The notes under the pieces: model-generated
What the model was told of the DNA's origin: nothing
Databases searched by the model: none
Seen by the model: only the letters and a program-made list of their open reading frames with translations
Source: JALNZU01 sp964463695
GTDB lineage: Bacteria > Bacteroidota > Bacteroidia > Bacteroidales > F082
Reading direction: 5' to 3'
Assembly (NCBI GenBank): GCA_964463695.1
Contig: CAYXCZ010000013.1
Location: 36,688-100,687, forward strand
DNA: 64,000 nt
Shown: positions 53,482 through 61,899 of the stretch, one piece after another
How the letters are laid out: every line of letters starts with the position of its first letter
Numbering within the stretch: position 1 is the stretch's first letter
Position numbers and translations under genes: made by a program

Positions 53482-54375
53482 TTAGTTTTCGATAAAACTA
53501 AAAATGCGACTGTAAATTTCCTGGAACTCCTCATCGGTGAAACCAAGATGCCTGCCTTCGGGAATAGTTACCAAATCATTTCTGATGCGGTTCTTTTTAA
53601 GCAATTCATGCAATTGAACGGCTTGCTCATATGGAACAACCGAATCCTTTTGTCCATGAATACTGATGACAGGAGGACTGTTGGCTGTGATTTTTGCCAG
53701 GGGGGAAAATTTTTCAGAAATTGAATCCATAGTTGATTTATCGCCCACCCAAACACTGGCAAAGTTTTTTTCTTCGCCCCGTTTGGTATAAAATTGATCG
53801 ATACCTTTTATGTCGGTAACACCAAACCAATTCACGATGGCATTAATTTTTAGTTTATCACCGGCATAATAGGGGTGGCTGCCGGAGATGCTGTTCAATA
53901 ATCCTGTAATCAGTGCCAGGTGTCCTCCTGCTGATTCACCCGAAATGATGAGATGTTGCAAGTCGATATTATAGGATGTTCCTTCTTTTGTCAGCCAAAA
54001 CAAGGCTTTCATACAATCATCCACAGCTGCCGGAGCGCTGGCTTCTCCCACGCGGTAATCAAGGGTCACAACATTATATCCGTGCTCGAGATACGCCAGA
54101 ATAAACGGCATGATACCATCTTTTGAACCACCCATCCAGCCTCCGCCGTGTATGTAAATCAGCGTTGGATGAAGTTTTGTATCTGATTTAAAGTAGTTTG
54201 GCTCACCAATCCATTGGCCCTGAAACCAGATATCCATCTTTTGTTGCGATTCATCGCCATAGGCTATGTCTTTTGCAAAAGCATAATGATGACCCCAGAA
54301 GACTTCAGGTTTTGTTTCGGTTTGTGTGTTGCACGCTACCAGAGCTACCAACAAAAGCAGATATGAGATTTTCAT
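53482..54375 (-). CDS. Alpha/beta hydrolase lipoprotein (carboxylesterase-like)
   Basis: A 297-residue exported esterase-like enzyme with a lipoprotein signal (MKISYLLLLVALVAC, Cys15). The oxyanion motif is HGGGWMGGS; the nucleophile Ser lies in ISGESAGGHLAL; the acid is the Asp of HGQKDSVVP and the catalytic His is in EGRHLGF. This matches the BD-FAE/hormone-sensitive-lipase group that removes acyl groups from sugars or peptides. The frame opens at 54429, but the extra 18 residues overlap the terminator of the upstream gene, so the ATG at 54375 is used. Confidence 0.9.
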   Translation of the reverse strand: MKISYLLLLVALVACNTQTETKPEVFWGHHYAFAKDIAYGDESQQKMDIWFQGQWIGEPNYFKSDTKLHPTLIYIHGGGWMGGSKDGIMPFILAYLEHGYNVVTLDYRVGEASAPAAVDDCMKALFWLTKEGTSYNIDLQHLIISGESAGGHLALITGLLNSISGSHPYYAGDKLKINAIVNWFGVTDIKGIDQFYTKRGEEKNFASVWVGDKSTMDSISEKFSPLAKITANSPPVISIHGQKDSVVPYEQAVQLHELLKKNRIRNDLVTIPEGRHLGFTDEEFQEIYSRIFSFIEN

Positions 54376-54390
54376 TTTAGGTGTGAGATT

Positions 54391-54428
54391 AAAAAAAATG
54401 CCCTTTCTTCCAAACGGAGAAAAGGGCA
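54391..54428 (-). terminator. Terminator after the deoxyhypusine-synthase-like gene
   Basis: TGCCCTTTCT (54399-54408) pairs with AGAAAAGGGCA (54418-54428, one bulged base); on the minus strand eight T follow (54391-54398). Confidence 0.82.
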
Positions 54429-54450
54429 AATTTATGATAAAATCAAGTCG

Positions 54451-55431
54451 TTAATAACCTAAAATCCAGGCAAAAATAAGCGGAGCAACAATTGTTGCAT
54501 CTGACTCAACAATGAATTTAGGGGTGTTAATATCAAGTTTTCCCCAGGTTATTTTTTCATTTGGCACAGCGCCTGAATACGAGCCATAACTCGTGGTGGA
54601 ATCGGAAATCTGACAGAAATACGACCAGAAAGGAACATCGGTCCATTCAAGATCCTGATACATCATTGGGACAACACAAATAGGAAAATCGCCTGCAATG
54701 CCTCCTCCAATCTGGAAGAATCCCACGCCTTTTCCACCCGAATTTTTGCGATACCAATCGGATAACCAAACCATATAGTCGATACCACTTTTCATGGTAG
54801 TGGATTTAAGTTCGCCCTTGATACAGTATGAGGCAAAAATATTTCCCATCGTACTGTCTTCCCATCCAGGTACAATTATGGGCAGGTTTTTTTCAGCTGC
54901 AGCCAGCATCCATGAGTGTTTTGGGTCTATTTCATAGTATTGTTCCAAAACACCTGAAAGCAGCATTTTATACATATATTCATGCGGAAAATAACGTTCG
55001 CCTTTGCTTTCGGCTTCTTCCCATAATTTAAAGATATGCTTTTGCAAACGGCGGAAGGCTTCTTCCTCAGGGATACAGGTGTCGGTAACACGGTTAAAAC
55101 CATTCTCAAGCAGATCCCACTCATCACTGGGACTAAGGTCGCGGTAATGCGGAACGCGTTTATAATGGCTGTGAGCCACCAAATTCATCAAATCTTCTTC
55201 CAGATTTGCTCCCGTGCAGGAAATGATTTGCACTTTATCCTGACGGATCATTTCGGCCAGTGAAATACCTAATTCGGCGGTACTCATGGCACCTGCAAGG
55301 GTAATCATCATTTTGCCTCCGGCATCAAGATGAGCTTCATAGCCTTTTGCGGCATCAATCAAAGCTGCAGCGTTGAAGTGACGGTAATGGTGCTCAATGA
55401 ATTGTGAAACAGGTCCTTTGTTGTTCATCAT
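54451..55431 (-). CDS. Deoxyhypusine synthase family protein
   Basis: A 326-residue protein of the NAD-dependent deoxyhypusine synthase fold: MITLAGAMSTAELGISLAEMI, ISCTGANLEEDLMNLVAHS, PEEEAFRRLQKHI and a C-terminal SWGKL-like strand. In eukaryotes the enzyme moves an aminobutyl group from spermidine to eIF5A, which bacteria lack. The region that holds the catalytic Lys (GGGVVKHH in the eukaryotic enzymes) reads QIGGGIAGDFPICVVP (about 239-254), so that Lys is absent. The reaction is therefore unknown; a polyamine-related role is inferred. The ATG at 55431 (or 55428) follows a promoter; the frame-opening TTG lies within the -7 box. Confidence 0.88.
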   Translation of the reverse strand: MMNNKGPVSQFIEHHYRHFNAAALIDAAKGYEAHLDAGGKMMITLAGAMSTAELGISLAEMIRQDKVQIISCTGANLEEDLMNLVAHSHYKRVPHYRDLSPSDEWDLLENGFNRVTDTCIPEEEAFRRLQKHIFKLWEEAESKGERYFPHEYMYKMLLSGVLEQYYEIDPKHSWMLAAAEKNLPIIVPGWEDSTMGNIFASYCIKGELKSTTMKSGIDYMVWLSDWYRKNSGGKGVGFFQIGGGIAGDFPICVVPMMYQDLEWTDVPFWSYFCQISDSTTSYGSYSGAVPNEKITWGKLDINTPKFIVESDATIVAPLIFAWILGY

Positions 55432-55443
55432 GTTAATTTTTTG

Positions 55444-55478
55444 CAAAAGTACTGGTTTTCTAAAAAATGTGGAGCAAA
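55444..55478 (-). promoter_or_regulatory. Promoter of the deoxyhypusine-synthase-like gene
   Basis: TTTG (55475-55478) and TACTTTTG (55444-55451) on the minus strand, 23-base spacer, 12 bases before the ATG. Confidence 0.55.
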
Positions 55479-55564
55479 AAAAATGTACATCAAGCTTTAA
55501 TACCTTGAAGGAGTTTTTATTGCCCGTTTAAAAAGGTTAAATTAAGTGTTTCCCGATTTCGTTA

Positions 55565-57484
55565 TTAATCAATTGGAAAAATCTTGCTTTGATGCAGGTA
55601 ATTCATCGTTTCTTCAATAGTTGTACTCAAATTTCCTGGCTTAAAATGAAGTTTTGGCTGCAAAGGAACATCATACACTTCATCCACACCAGGCAAGAAT
55701 GACAACAGTCCATTGTCAGCCTTATCATACAACTCGGGTTTATTTTTCCGGCAATATTCCAGATCAGCGTCCATATAAACTAAATGAAAGCGTTCATTTC
55801 CAATTATTTCGCTCAATTGATCTCGAATAGCTTCTTTAGGAGAAATGAAAGAACAAATTGCAATAATCCCCTGATCGTTCAAAATCCGGCACACATGGGC
55901 CACACGCCGCATTTGTTCGGCACGATCGGCTGGTGAATGATCAAGTTCACGTGCAAGGCCTGAACGGATGGTACTTCCATCCAATAATACAACCGTTGCA
56001 CCCTGATCGAAAAGTCGCCGCTCAAGGGTGTAAGCAAACAGATTCTTTCCACTTCCATGAAGTCCTGTGATCCATACAGTGACTCCTTTCTGATGATATC
56101 TTTTTTCAAGTTCCTGTGAACTGATAAGACTGTTGCCACCATCGATCAACCGTTTCGATTCAGGGTCGATGATGCGCGACTGAAGATCACCGGCATTGAG
56201 TTTGTCAATGATCATTCCCGCTGCACAGGTATTATGCGATATGGGATCAATCAGGATGAAGGATCCTGTGTTATGGTTTTTGTGATAGGGATCAAAAAAA
56301 AGCGGTTTATTGGTGGTAATCACCACACGACCTATTTCATTCAGCGAAAGTGCTTCGCAATTGCTGTGCTCCAGCGTATTAACATCTACCCTATAACGTA
56401 TGTGATCGATTCGGGCACGTGTGGTATTGGTTGTGTGTTTGATAAAAAACTGTGAAAATGGATCCATTTTTGTTTCATCCATCCAAACAAGCATGGCTTC
56501 AAACTGACGTTCGGCCCGCGGCTGGTTTTCGACATGAACGAGCATATCGCCCCGCGAAATATCGATTTCATCTGCCAGCGTAAGTGTGATAGCCTGGGGT
56601 GGAAAAGCATAATCTGTTTCTCCATCGGTAGCAATGACAGAGGTTACCCGGCTCGTTTTACGCGAAGGTAAAACCATGATCTCTTCACCTTTACGAATAA
56701 TGCCAGAAGCTACTTTGCCTGAGAACCCCCTGAAATCAAGCGTAGGACGTAAAACATGCTGAACGGGGAAACGAAAATCTTCAAAATTCCGGTCTGATAC
56801 AACATGTACATCTTCAAGATATTGAAGTAAATTTTGTCCATGATACCAAGGCATAAATTTTGAGTCGTCAACAACATTATCGCCATTAAGGGCAGAAAGC
56901 GGGATGAAATAAATATCAGGAATACTTAAACGTGTAACGAATGCTTTATAATTTTCGCAAATGCTGTTGAAAACTTCCTCGCTATAGTCAACCAAATCCA
57001 TTTTGTTGACAGCCACCACAATATGTTTTATACCCAGCAGCGAAACAAGAAATGTATGACGACGGGTTTGGGTGATAACACCTTTTCGTGCATCAATAAG
57101 GATAATGGCAAGGTTGGCAGTGCTTGCTCCTGTGACCATATTACGTGTATATTGCTCATGACCGGGAGTGTCGGCTATAATGAACTTACGCTTATTGGTT
57201 GAAAAATAACGATAAGCAACGTCAATAGTTATCCCTTGCTCACGTTCGGCTTTCAAACCGTCGAGCAACAAGGCGTAATCTATCTGGTCGCCGGCATGAC
57301 CAATACGTTTACTGTCGCGTTCAAGTGCAGACAGTTGATCTTCGTATATTTTTTTACTATCGAATAATAAGCGCCCAATAAGCGTTGATTTTCCATCATC
57401 GACTGAGCCTGCCGTGAGCAAACGCAGAAGATCTTTCTTTTGATCCTGATCAAGAAAAGCTTGTATGTCAGTGTGTTGATTCAT
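55565..57484 (-). CDS. cysNC: Bifunctional sulfate adenylyltransferase large subunit / APS kinase-like fusion
   Basis: A 639-residue fusion. Residues 1-440 are CysN, the GTPase that drives APS formation with CysD: P-loop GSVDDGKS (26-33), DTPGHEQY, NKMDLVD, then the beta-barrel EF-Tu-like domains. Residues about 465-639 are related to APS kinase, which would make PAPS: P-loop GLHGSGKN, then DGSTIRSGLARELDHSPADR and CSFISPKEAIRD. Two usual residues are changed: the P-loop Ser/Thr is Asn, and the DGDN/RHGL segment reads DGSTIRSGL. It may be weakly active or regulatory; a stand-alone cysC may exist elsewhere. Third in order after cysQ and cysD. Confidence 0.93.
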   Translation of the reverse strand: MNQHTDIQAFLDQDQKKDLLRLLTAGSVDDGKSTLIGRLLFDSKKIYEDQLSALERDSKRIGHAGDQIDYALLLDGLKAEREQGITIDVAYRYFSTNKRKFIIADTPGHEQYTRNMVTGASTANLAIILIDARKGVITQTRRHTFLVSLLGIKHIVVAVNKMDLVDYSEEVFNSICENYKAFVTRLSIPDIYFIPLSALNGDNVVDDSKFMPWYHGQNLLQYLEDVHVVSDRNFEDFRFPVQHVLRPTLDFRGFSGKVASGIIRKGEEIMVLPSRKTSRVTSVIATDGETDYAFPPQAITLTLADEIDISRGDMLVHVENQPRAERQFEAMLVWMDETKMDPFSQFFIKHTTNTTRARIDHIRYRVDVNTLEHSNCEALSLNEIGRVVITTNKPLFFDPYHKNHNTGSFILIDPISHNTCAAGMIIDKLNAGDLQSRIIDPESKRLIDGGNSLISSQELEKRYHQKGVTVWITGLHGSGKNLFAYTLERRLFDQGATVVLLDGSTIRSGLARELDHSPADRAEQMRRVAHVCRILNDQGIIAICSFISPKEAIRDQLSEIIGNERFHLVYMDADLEYCRKNKPELYDKADNGLLSFLPGVDEVYDVPLQPKLHFKPGNLSTTIEETMNYLHQSKIFPID

Positions 57485-57562
57485 ATCAATTTCGAAAATA
57501 AATGTGGATGTAATGTTTTTTAATGGTCAAAATTTGTTGGGTTGCAGGTTGGTATAGCCGGC

Positions 57563-58471
57563 TTAAAAATACCCTTCCCGTTTTTTCTGTTCCATGCTTC
57601 CGTCCTGATCGAAATCAATGACACGTGTAGTGCGTTCGCTTTTTGTAACCGTCATCATCTCTTCGACGATTTTTTCAATGGTATCTGCTTCCGAATCAAT
57701 AGCTCCTGTCAGAGGGTAGCATCCTAACGTGCGAAACCTGACCATTCTCATTTTTGCTTTTTGAGCCAGTTCAGCAGGCATTCTGTCGTCATCAACCATG
57801 ATAAGATTTCCGTCGATTTCGACAATTGGGCGCTCTTTTGCAAAGTAGAGTGGTACGATGGGTATTTTTTCAAGACGTATGTATTGCCAAATGTCGAGTT
57901 CGGTCCAGTTGCTGATAGGAAATACCCTGATCGACTCACCTTTATGTACTCTTGCGTTGTAAATATCCCATAGCTCAGGACGTTGATTTTTGGGATCCCA
58001 CTGATGAAAACGGTCGCGAAAACTAAAAATACGTTCTTTAGCGCGTGATTTTTCCTCATCGCGACGGGCTCCACCAAAAGCAGCATCAAAACGATGTTTA
58101 TCGAGGGATTGCAGAAGGGCCTGCGTTTTCATAACATCCGTATGCACTTTGCTGCCATGACTAAATGGTCCGATACCAGCCTCAAAACCTTCACGGTTGT
58201 GTTCCACAATAAGGTCCCAACCATTTTCGACTGCATAACGATCGCGAAACTCAACCATTTCTTTAAATTTCCACTTACTGTCGATGTGCATCAAAGGAAA
58301 GGGTACTTTGCCCGGAAAGAAAGCTTTTTCGGCAAGCCGAACCATCACAGAGGAATCTTTTCCAATAGAATAAAGCATCACAGGTTTTTCAAAGGAGGAA
58401 GCTACTTCACGGATGATATGAATGGCTTCTGCTTCTAATTCACGTAAATTATTGATGGTAAGTGTATTCAT
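57563..58471 (-). CDS. cysD: Sulfate adenylyltransferase small subunit
   Basis: A 302-residue ATP-sulfurylase subunit that forms APS with CysN. The PP-loop is YSIGKDSSVMVRLA, and HIDSKWKFKEMVEFRD, GARRDEEKSRAKERIFSFRD, FPISNWTELDIWQYI and LGCYPLTGAIDSEADTI are family signatures. Length is standard. It lies 78 bases upstream of cysNC and 40 bases downstream of cysQ on the same strand. Confidence 0.98.
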   Translation of the reverse strand: MNTLTINNLRELEAEAIHIIREVASSFEKPVMLYSIGKDSSVMVRLAEKAFFPGKVPFPLMHIDSKWKFKEMVEFRDRYAVENGWDLIVEHNREGFEAGIGPFSHGSKVHTDVMKTQALLQSLDKHRFDAAFGGARRDEEKSRAKERIFSFRDRFHQWDPKNQRPELWDIYNARVHKGESIRVFPISNWTELDIWQYIRLEKIPIVPLYFAKERPIVEIDGNLIMVDDDRMPAELAQKAKMRMVRFRTLGCYPLTGAIDSEADTIEKIVEEMMTVTKSERTTRVIDFDQDGSMEQKKREGYF

Positions 58472-58511
58472 GAATTAAATTGATCTAAAATGATTTCACC
58501 GGTTGTATTGT

Positions 58512-59327
58512 TTAATCTTGAGCAGGTAAGGCTAAAAATGCAGGATTTTGTAAATCAACAGTATTATAAGTAAGTTCTATTTCAGGATGTTCGAATTGCA
58601 CCACTTTTCCACCGGCAGCTTTTACAATGGCGTGACCTGCAGCGGTGTCCCATTCCGATGTTAAGCCAAAACGTGGATAAACATCAGCATGCCCTTCGGC
58701 TATCATACACATTTTCAACGAGCTGCCTCTCGAAACAATGCGAATGCTGTCGTGTTCACGTTTTGTTTTGTTTATAAACTCTGTTGTTTCAGGGTTTAAG
58801 TGAGAACGACTGGCTACAATTGTAAAATCTTTTGTTATGCGTGGAAGAGGTAGTTTCAACCCATTACGTTTCAAGTGAGCTAAGTTGCAATTAGCATTAA
58901 CAATGCCTTTGGCATGTTCCACTTTCCAGGCACCACTTTCATCGTTAAAATACAAGGTATCAGTTACAGGAGCATAAATCACACCTGCAACAGGAACCTT
59001 ATTTTCAACTAAAGCAATATTTACACTGAATTCACCATTACGGTTGACAAATTCTTTCGTTCCATCCAAAGGATCGACAAGCCAGAACTTAGTCCAGTTT
59101 TCACGAATATGATAGGGCGATTGACGTCCTTCTTCGCTTATTATTGGTATCGAAGTAGAGTTTAAAACATTGGTAATGATATCATTGGCTTGCATATCAG
59201 CCTTAGTTAGCGGGCTGTTATCTTTTTTTATATCAACGGTAAAGTCAGTAGCATAAACCTCCATGATGGCATCTCCGGCATCTATTGAGGATTGAATTAC
59301 CTTTTCAAGTAATGTGGTTAGATTCAT
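58512..59327 (-). CDS. cysQ: 3'(2'),5'-bisphosphate nucleotidase
   Basis: A 271-residue Mg-dependent, Li-sensitive phosphatase that hydrolyses PAP and keeps sulfotransferase or reductase product from accumulating. The metal motif DPLDGTKEFVNRNGEFSVNIAL (residues begin near 86) and the WDTAAGHAIVKAAGG motif near the C-terminus are complete, as is the early EEGR Glu. Position upstream of cysD suits removal of PAP formed from the PAPS made by this cluster. Confidence 0.96.
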   Translation of the reverse strand: MNLTTLLEKVIQSSIDAGDAIMEVYATDFTVDIKKDNSPLTKADMQANDIITNVLNSTSIPIISEEGRQSPYHIRENWTKFWLVDPLDGTKEFVNRNGEFSVNIALVENKVPVAGVIYAPVTDTLYFNDESGAWKVEHAKGIVNANCNLAHLKRNGLKLPLPRITKDFTIVASRSHLNPETTEFINKTKREHDSIRIVSRGSSLKMCMIAEGHADVYPRFGLTSEWDTAAGHAIVKAAGGKVVQFEHPEIELTYNTVDLQNPAFLALPAQD

Positions 59328-59342
59328 AAATGATGTGTTTAG

Positions 59343-60260
59343 TTAAATAGTTTGTTTACGAATATCATGAACAATTTGAACCGAGGCACGTGCATCCTTC
59401 AGCCCAAATCCATTCCCGTTAAGGATGTTCTGATAACTTACAGTGTGAAGATCGGTGAACCCATCGCTGAATTCAATTTCTTCACCATCAACACTTAAGG
59501 TACGATATGTACGTTTGTTCTGTTGTTTAATTTCGTTGGGTAAAGTTTCGGCATTGATGGATAAAAACCATTCAACGTCTGCCTTTTCGAGTGTGAGTTT
59601 GCCAGAAGCCCGGTCATTTTGATAATGTGTGACAACATTTTGCGAAGCTGCCCCGAAAATCCAGGTAAGCATATCAAAAAAATGAACACCAATGTTGGTA
59701 GCAATGCCACCCGATTTTTCGGTATTCCCTTTCCATGAACGGAAATACCAGTTACCCCGCGAAGTAATATATTCAAGCTGAATGCTGTAACGTTTTTTTG
59801 TGTCGGCAGCAGAATCAATCTTTGCTTTTAATTGCTGAATGGCTGGATGATGCCTAAGTTGCAAAATGGTATAGATACGTTTCCCTGACTCTTTTTCGAT
59901 TTCGGCAAGGGCATCCAGGTTCCAGGGATTCAGTACGAGTGGTTTTTCGCAAATGGCATGAGCACCATTCCGTAAAGCCATGCGTATGTGTGCATCGTGG
60001 AGGTAGTTGGGCGAACAAATACTCACATAATCAACTTTGGAAGTGATTGTCCGGCGAAGCTTGTCTAAGTGCCTGTCGAAGCGCTCCGGTTCTGTAAAAA
60101 AATGAGCTTCAGGAAAATAGCTATCGATAACACCAACACTGTCGAAAAGATCCAAAGCGGCAACCAATTGATTTCCGGTTTCCTTTATGGCCTTCATGTG
60201 ACGTGGTGCAATAAAACCAGCGGCACCAATTAAAGCAAATGTATGTGAGTTATTCATCAT
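59343..60260 (-). CDS. Gfo/Idh/MocA dehydrogenase, WlbA/WbpB-like
   Basis: A 305-residue NAD-dependent oxidoreductase. N-terminal Rossmann fold FALIGAAGFIAPRHMKAI, then SICSPNYLHDAHIRMAL, the EKP motif CEKPLVLNPWNLDAL and the later GNWYFRSWKG and GGIATNIGVHFFDML. The CEKPLVLNPWNLDAL form is close to UDP-GlcNAc-uronic-acid 3-dehydrogenases (WlbA, WbpB) of O-antigen or surface-glycan synthesis. The frame opens at a TTG at 60269; the adjacent ATGs at 60260 and 60257 are more likely. cysQ follows after 15 bases, suggesting the sulfate and sugar genes share a transcript. Confidence 0.85.
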   Translation of the reverse strand: MMNNSHTFALIGAAGFIAPRHMKAIKETGNQLVAALDLFDSVGVIDSYFPEAHFFTEPERFDRHLDKLRRTITSKVDYVSICSPNYLHDAHIRMALRNGAHAICEKPLVLNPWNLDALAEIEKESGKRIYTILQLRHHPAIQQLKAKIDSAADTKKRYSIQLEYITSRGNWYFRSWKGNTEKSGGIATNIGVHFFDMLTWIFGAASQNVVTHYQNDRASGKLTLEKADVEWFLSINAETLPNEIKQQNKRTYRTLSVDGEEIEFSDGFTDLHTVSYQNILNGNGFGLKDARASVQIVHDIRKQTI

Positions 60261-60269
60261 TGATTGCAA

Positions 60270-60285
60270 TTTTACACGTGAAACA
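60270..60285. other. Weak parS-like site
   Basis: TTTTACACGTGAAACA agrees with the parS consensus at 14 of 16 positions; the right half (CACGTGAAACA) is perfect. It lies just upstream of the WlbA-like gene. It could be a degraded site or chance. Confidence 0.4.
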
Positions 60286-60415
60286 ATTTTAGGACAAACA
60301 TCGGCAGGTTCTTAATGAAAATTCTGATTTTACCCGACTAAACGCTTGACAGTTTCCGACTGCAAAGCTACAAAAACAGGCCGAATGAATATCTTAAATC
60401 TTAATAAATTGATTA

Positions 60416-60859
60416 TCAAACGCCTAAATCATCAACTATACGCCCAAGATAGGGAGTATAATCTTTTTTCGCAGGTTTATAGGTGTCGTCAGTGAATAGG
60501 GGAGAAGTGATTAAAAAATCTGCACTCGAACGGTTGCATGCGGTTGGTACGTTATAGAGAACAGTCATTCGCAACAGCGCTTTTACATCTACATCGTGAG
60601 GCTGACTGGCCATTGGGTCCCAAAAGAAAATCATGAAATCGATTTTTTCCTCAGCAATGAGAGCACCTAATTGTTGATCGCCACCAAGAGGCCCCGATTT
60701 AAGTAGTGTAACATTATCAAGAACCTGCGAGAGGAGCCGGCCGGTAGTTCCGGTAGCAAAGAACCGATGACCCTGAAGCTGTAACCTGTTGTGCTTCACC
60801 CACTCAACAAGATCCTTCTTACGATTGTCATGGGCTACTAATGCAATGGATTTTTTCAT
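60416..60859 (-). CDS. mgsA: Methylglyoxal synthase
   Basis: A 147-residue enzyme that converts dihydroxyacetone phosphate to methylglyoxal and phosphate, a phosphate-limited bypass of glycolysis. Conserved parts: IALVAHDNRKKDLVEW, FATGTTGRLL, the catalytic Asp region SGPLGGDQQLGALI, FFWDPMASQPHDVDVKALLR and NVPTACNRSSADF. The start at 60859 (MKKSIALVAHD) matches the family; the frame can extend to 60919 but adds non-conserved residues. Downstream (156 bases) is the WlbA-like gene. Confidence 0.97.
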   Translation of the reverse strand: MKKSIALVAHDNRKKDLVEWVKHNRLQLQGHRFFATGTTGRLLSQVLDNVTLLKSGPLGGDQQLGALIAEEKIDFMIFFWDPMASQPHDVDVKALLRMTVLYNVPTACNRSSADFLITSPLFTDDTYKPAKKDYTPYLGRIVDDLGV

Positions 60860-60940
60860 AGAAAGGAAAATATTTCCATGCAAATATCCATAAATTAACC
60901 GTGAGCCAATTGAAAACAATGTAAAGAAAAGTTCATTTTT

Positions 60941-61750
60941 CTACTGAAGAATCAGTTTGCCACTGACTGAACGATAGTTTTCTGCTTCGATGTGATACAG
61001 ATAAGTCCCTCTTGGATAGGAGGCCGTTGGAATACGCAAGGAACTGTTTTTACCATCAAGAGGCCAGCTATTGATATTTTTTCCATTGATATCAAATAGT
61101 ACTAATTTGGCATTTTGTGCTTGTTCCGGCAAAACATAAGGTATCATAACTTCAACATTTGCCGGATTGGGAAATGCAGAAGGTAAAAAATCAGCGCCAT
61201 TATTAACAGGCACTTCAGGGTTTGATACATAGCTACCGGCCAAATCAAAAACTCCTGTTTCTATCGTGCTTGGAAAAATGGAGTAGTTAAAACTATAACT
61301 AACCATTTTTGTCGATCCATCTGCTAAGCTATGCACATATAAGTATTGGCACCCGGTGATACTGCGCAGGATAGTGCCATTTTCTTTAATGATTTTTGCG
61401 TTATAGGTATAATATTGCCCTGTTTCGTTATAGGAATAGTAAATATAAGCAAGGCAAAGGCTGTTATCAGTTGTAAACAAATTCTCTGAAACATATTTTA
61501 TGTCGTAGAGGAAATTATTGGCAGGTACAGAAAGGTTGATAGTTTTCCACAACGTGTGATTTTGATTATAAATCTTGCATTGGCTGTTAACAACATCCAT
61601 GATGTAAAATTTCGTTCCGGAAATGGGTAGTGTTGTATAAGTTCCGGAAGATGGGTAAGTTGTTTCAAGGGTAATTTGAGCAGAAACGTTGATGTTTTGA
61701 AAGATAAGCAAGAAAAAAAAGCCTGCTGTAATAGCAAAAATTCGGTTCAT
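60941..61750 (-). CDS. Secreted protein, type IX sorting domain
   Basis: A 269-residue protein with signal peptide about 1-24 (NRIFAITAGFFFLLIFQNINV, ending SAQ). The middle (25-190) shows short propeller-like strands without a recognised family (DVVNSQCKIYNQNHTLWK). Residues about 195-269 are a type IX sorting domain (AFPNPANVEVMIPYVL, YPRGTYLYHIEAENYRSVSGKLILQ). The frame opens at 61969, but a -7 box at 61775-61782 falls just upstream of the ATG used. Confidence 0.78.
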   Translation of the reverse strand: MNRIFAITAGFFFLLIFQNINVSAQITLETTYPSSGTYTTLPISGTKFYIMDVVNSQCKIYNQNHTLWKTINLSVPANNFLYDIKYVSENLFTTDNSLCLAYIYYSYNETGQYYTYNAKIIKENGTILRSITGCQYLYVHSLADGSTKMVSYSFNYSIFPSTIETGVFDLAGSYVSNPEVPVNNGADFLPSAFPNPANVEVMIPYVLPEQAQNAKLVLFDINGKNINSWPLDGKNSSLRIPTASYPRGTYLYHIEAENYRSVSGKLILQ

Positions 61751-61774
61751 AATCGTAATGGTTAAATGTGGCTG

Positions 61775-61782
61775 CAAATGTA
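61775..61782 (-). promoter_or_regulatory. -7 promoter element of the type IX cargo gene
   Basis: TACATTTG on the minus strand, 24 bases before the ATG at 61750. Confidence 0.5.
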
Positions 61783-61791
61783 GGTATTCAT

Positions 61792-61831
61792 TATACGCTG
61801 TGAACGTATAGTATTCTGACAAAAACGTATA
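61792..61831. repeat. Operator-like ACGTATA repeats
   Basis: TATACG (61792-61797) and CGTATA (61805-61810) form an inverted pair 7 bases apart, and a second AACGTATA at 61824-61831 repeats the one at 61803-61810 exactly 21 bases on, about two helix turns. The set lies between the -7 boxes of the divergent genes. Confidence 0.35.
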
Positions 61832-61869
61832 AGATTTTAAGAAAAGGGTTTCATAAACAAGATTTACAA

Positions 61870-61877
61870 TAAGTTTG
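61870..61877 (+). promoter_or_regulatory. -7 promoter element of the acyltransferase-like gene
   Basis: TAAGTTTG, 22 bases before the ATG at 61900. Confidence 0.5.
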
Positions 61878-61899
61878 CCTTGCCAAATAAACGGAAGAT

